DNA of 45,832 bases from Lachnospiraceae bacterium (GTDB lineage Bacteria; Bacillota; Clostridia; Lachnospirales; Lachnospiraceae), in assembly GCA_017467805.1 (NCBI GenBank), contig JAFUKJ010000112.1:1-45832 (forward strand). Direction: 5' to 3'. Position numbers and translations under genes: made by a program. The notes below the pieces were generated by a model. The model made no database searches. It was not told where the DNA came from and saw only the letters and a program-made list of their open reading frames with translations. How positions within the stretch are numbered: the first letter of the stretch is position 1; each line of letters starts with the position of its first letter. Shown here piece by piece: positions 43,583 through 45,832 of this stretch.

Positions 43583-44257
43583 ATGATAAACAAAATAAAA
43601 TCTTTTTTTAAAAGCGAGAGTTATCAGTATTTTGAATTAGCAATGTTGGCGTTTGGCGGGCTGGGTATAGAGGTACTATATGCATATTGGCTGGAGCCGC
43701 TTATTTATGGTCATCCCATGAATGAATTTACAGCGACAGAACGTATTATTCACTGGTCTGTAACTATTATTACCTGGCTGGTAGTTGCAGCTTTTATTGT
43801 GAGAAGTGCCAAAAAGGATTTAGGTTTTCAGTTAAAAGGAATCGACAGTAAGTGGACTCGTAAGGGAATTATAGCAAGCTGTGTTTTAATCGGATTTATG
43901 GTGCTTGAAAATTATGTTGATGCAGGTGGGTTAAAAATTATTCGTGAATTTCAAAAACTCGGCGTGCTGAAATTTGTATTTCAACATCTTTATTATCTGG
44001 CAGAAGTAGTTCTTTTCACTTTAATTATTGTATTCGGACAGAATTCGCTGGAGAAGCTATTTAAAAAGAAGAATGTTCCTTATGGAGGTATTATCGTAGG
44101 ACTTACTTGGGGATTTGCTCATTGCTTTACCAAGGGTAGTATATGGATTGGGTTGGTAGGTATCGTAGTAGGTTTTCTGTTTGGTGCAGTTTACGTGTTT
44201 TGGAACAAGGATTTTAAGAAAACTTATGCTGTGCTAGCTTTGGCATTTATTATATAA
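43583..44257 (+). CDS. Membrane protein, CPBP/CAAX-protease-like
   Basis: 224 residues with about six membrane segments. The C-terminal half (YYLAEVVLFTLIIVF, then GLTWGFAHC, then FLFGAVYVFWNKD) has the layout of the CPBP family, but the usual EExxxR motif is reduced to one Glu without the Arg. Protease activity is therefore doubtful. AAAGGACGG precedes the ATG. It starts the operon with the LytTR regulator and is the probable effector or target gene. I am unsure of the family. Confidence 0.6.
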   Translation: MINKIKSFFKSESYQYFELAMLAFGGLGIEVLYAYWLEPLIYGHPMNEFTATERIIHWSVTIITWLVVAAFIVRSAKKDLGFQLKGIDSKWTRKGIIASCVLIGFMVLENYVDAGGLKIIREFQKLGVLKFVFQHLYYLAEVVLFTLIIVFGQNSLEKLFKKKNVPYGGIIVGLTWGFAHCFTKGSIWIGLVGIVVGFLFGAVYVFWNKDFKKTYAVLALAFII

Positions 44258-44300
44258 TATAAGCTGTTGAAATAGAATAAAAGGAAATGAGGTATTGACA

Positions 44301-44759
44301 GTGAAAATTAATGTCTACCAAGAGCCTAATTTAAAAGAAAATCATATAGACTTGTATTATAATCAAATGGACGAAGAAACCATGGCAATAAAACAATATT
44401 TGTCTGCCCTTGAGGGAATGATTCCAGGGAAAGATGAAGAAACGGAAAGAGAAAGAATGATGACACCTGGAGAAATTCTTTACATAGAGGTTGTGGAACG
44501 AAAAACGTACGCGTACCTGAAGGACAGTGTTTGGCGTATTACTTATGGCTTGCAGCAGTTTATGGATAAGTTTGGTTCAGTGGGTTTTGCAAGAAATAGT
44601 AAGTCTATGCTAGTCAACATTTACCATATTCAGGAGCTGAATGCACAGATGAATATGCGTGTGAATATTGTGATGGATAATGGGGAACGGATTGTTTTAA
44701 ATCGAAGCTATAAAAATGAGTTTTATAAGTATTTGGAAAAGAAGGTGACGGAATCATGA
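44301..44759 (+). CDS. LytTR-domain DNA-binding regulator
   Basis: 152 residues without a response-regulator receiver domain: an N-terminal segment of about 50 residues, then a LytTR domain (about 55-150) with GEILYIEVVERKTYAYL, FARNSKSMLVNIYHI and RIVLNRSYKNEFYKYL. The GTG at 44301 has GAGG 8 nt upstream; a TTG at 44295 is an alternative. It overlaps the DUF3021 gene by 4 nt. In LytTR regulatory systems the paired membrane protein holds the regulator inactive until a signal arrives. Confidence 0.9.
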   Translation: MKINVYQEPNLKENHIDLYYNQMDEETMAIKQYLSALEGMIPGKDEETERERMMTPGEILYIEVVERKTYAYLKDSVWRITYGLQQFMDKFGSVGFARNSKSMLVNIYHIQELNAQMNMRVNIVMDNGERIVLNRSYKNEFYKYLEKKVTES

Positions 44760-45187
44760 AAGTTGTAAAAGAATATTTGCTTTCTGTATGTGTGGTATAT
44801 ACAATTTTGTCCCTGGTAAAAATTTTCATGGAAGGAATAAGCAGTTATCAGGATCCTTACTATGTGATGAATTTTGGAATGATGTTTGTGGTTACCTGTT
44901 TCGCGACTTTTGTATTGTTTATGCATCGCATTTTTGATAAAGTGCCTCTGGTTTTTGTTATGATAGGACAATATATTGTTGTGATCGGTGGAGTAATGCT
45001 TGGCCTCTTTGTGATGAGCAAACTGGTGGAGGTGTCTCCTAATGCTTATCGGGAGCTGTTTCTACAGATTACAGTGCCTTATATTGTGCTTGCGGGTATT
45101 TATTACGTGTCATATTTTAATGAGGTGAGAAGAGCAAACCACAATCTGAGCGAGCTTAAGAAAATGGAAAATAGAAACGATAATTAA
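44756..45187 (+). CDS. DUF3021 membrane protein (partner of the LytTR regulator)
   Basis: 143 residues with four membrane segments (about 5-22, 37-55, 66-88, 101-118) and a charged C-terminal tail, the DUF3021 pattern. The ATGA overlap with the LytTR gene indicates coupled synthesis. It is the likely membrane-bound antagonist of the LytTR protein. No terminator is evident before the next region. Confidence 0.88.
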   Translation: MKVVKEYLLSVCVVYTILSLVKIFMEGISSYQDPYYVMNFGMMFVVTCFATFVLFMHRIFDKVPLVFVMIGQYIVVIGGVMLGLFVMSKLVEVSPNAYRELFLQITVPYIVLAGIYYVSYFNEVRRANHNLSELKKMENRNDN

Positions 45188-45190
45188 TTA

Positions 45191-45367
45191 GTGTCAAGAG
45201 GTCATGAAGTGTGGTATTATTCCTATGAAACATTTCGAGAGAAGATAGAGGCAGCTGGTGCAAAGTTTATTGCTTGCGATGTCTATGATGTTGAGCAGGG
45301 GGGGCGTGGATGCGATTCGTGCTGGTGTGGAGGAGCTTCCTTTGCGTATATTACGAATTTAGGGTAG
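45191..45367 (+). pseudogene. Remnant of an MGT-type UDP-glycosyltransferase
   Basis: The frame from 45191 reads GHEVWYYSYETFREKIEAAG, then AKFIACDVYDVE, which resembles the N-terminal segment of macrolide-type UDP-glycosyltransferases after its first strand (RGHEV, then a position-specific YY..E.F..KIEA.GA). It then meets a run of seven G (45298-45304) and loses the family pattern. In the +1 frame after the run the text GVDAIRAGVEELPLR could be a family C-terminus. Start, core and end are missing, so it is a remnant with a large internal deletion or frameshift. It follows the DUF3021 stop by only 3 nt. The identification rests on about 30 residues. Confidence 0.45.
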
Positions 45368-45832
45368 CGCCTAGGTAGTCGAATAAAAGTGGAGTTGTCA
45401 CCTATCACTATTATCTAGAAAATTACATATTTTGGTGTACCACAGCGATTTTTGCTCTCCTGTACACCTTTTTAGCCGATTAAATAATGGTACAACAAAG
45501 GTCAAAGTACTTATAAACAGATTCAACTATCTATACGTACTGCACAAACCTTGTTAGCGCATGCGCCTGAGTAGTCAGACATTCCAAACTGTGACATATG
45601 AGGTACAGGCAAAATAATTTAAGCACAAGATATCGAAAACTAGTAAAACCGATATCCTATGCTCAATAAAAGTGTTCCTGTACCCAAAAATCTTATTAAA
45701 TGGATATAAAATACCTAGATTCGAGGTACCACGACAGGATTTTCGTTACCGTACCTCGTAGGTATTAGCAATATACAAATATAGGGATAAAACCAAGAGT
45801 TAAAGCACCTGTGTATAGGATAAATATGTACC
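45368..45832. repeat. Gene-free region with GTAC-cored inverted repeats
   Basis: No supported gene lies here. GTAC occurs at 45437, 45462, 45490, 45507, 45537, 45603, 45680, 45726, 45751 and 45828, about six times the number expected by chance. Inverted repeats: GGTGTAC/GTACACC (45434-45440 / 45462-45468); GGTACAGG/CCTGTACC (45602-45609 / 45677-45684) enclosing GATATCG/CGATATC; ATACCTA plus CGAGGTAC against GTACCTCG plus TAGGTAT (45711-45729 / 45751-45765). The first and third share a 21-nt loop starting CAC and containing GATTTT. Function unknown. Confidence 0.6.

Noticed and set aside
45368-45832. Integron attC sites or a tRNA gene in the gene-free 3' region
   Set aside because: The GTTAGC near 45554 lacks the paired attC consensus boxes, and no tRNA cloverleaf with conserved loop bases could be drawn.

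Overview
The window is a 45.8 kb piece of a low-to-mid GC Clostridia chromosome, most probably Lachnospiraceae. The evidence is the gene order (rimP-nusA-ylxR-ylxQ-infB-rbfA-nrnA-truB-ribF, a complete spoIIIAA-AH operon, yqhY-nusB-xseAB-ispA-dxs-tlyA-nadK-argR-recN), frequent TTG/GTG starts with AGGAGG-type ribosome binding sites, and a very large membrane-anchored pectin methylesterase/pectate lyase. The pectinase suggests a pectin-degrading gut member such as Lachnospira or a relative; this genus guess is inference. All genes but one lie on the + strand, which looks like the leading strand. I saw no rRNA, tRNA, CRISPR array, phage gene or intact transposase.

Layout. 1-9 kb: the pectinase (5' end outside the window), a LysR regulator, metF and an unrecognised polytopic membrane protein. 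9-10.6 kb: citrate synthase. 10.7-19.3 kb: a translation/RNA operon from rimP to ribF. 19.3-20.6 kb: a secreted SH3-NlpC/P60 cell-wall hydrolase behind a consensus sigma-A promoter. 20.7-23.4 kb: rpsO and pnp. 23.6-28.5 kb: spoIIIAA to spoIIIAH, the mother-cell half of the sporulation feeding channel. 28.6-31.4 kb: deoB and prfC. 31.5-40.6 kb: yqhY through recN, covering RNA/DNA processing, isoprenoid precursor synthesis, NAD kinase and the arginine repressor. 40.6-42 kb: a minus-strand degenerate GGDEF-EAL protein lying between recN and spoIVB. 42.1-43.3 kb: spoIVB, without spo0A in its usual next place. 43.4-45.2 kb: a small membrane-protein/LytTR/DUF3021 operon preceded by a 20-bp-period direct repeat. 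45.2-45.8 kb: a gene remnant and a gene-free stretch rich in GTAC-cored inverted repeats.

The main discovery candidate is a structured RNA motif present twice, at 16352-16470 in front of nrnA and at 21055-21180 in front of pnp. Both copies have a TGTAC/GTACA base stem with the same bulged A, an asymmetric 10-nt internal loop containing GGAAA, a 5-bp triloop hairpin, a second 9-bp hairpin with a 4-nt loop and a following GATTT. At least five base pairs change on both sides between the copies, which is direct evidence that the fold is conserved. Both downstream genes encode 3'-5' RNA-degrading enzymes. I do not recognise the motif as a known family.

Other points of interest are a cloverleaf-like four-stem element at 8859-9003 with a likely decayed relative near 43421-43469, a terminator inside the rimP-nusA leader, the loss of most of SpoIIIAF, the LytTR direct repeat, and the GTAC repeats at the 3' edge.
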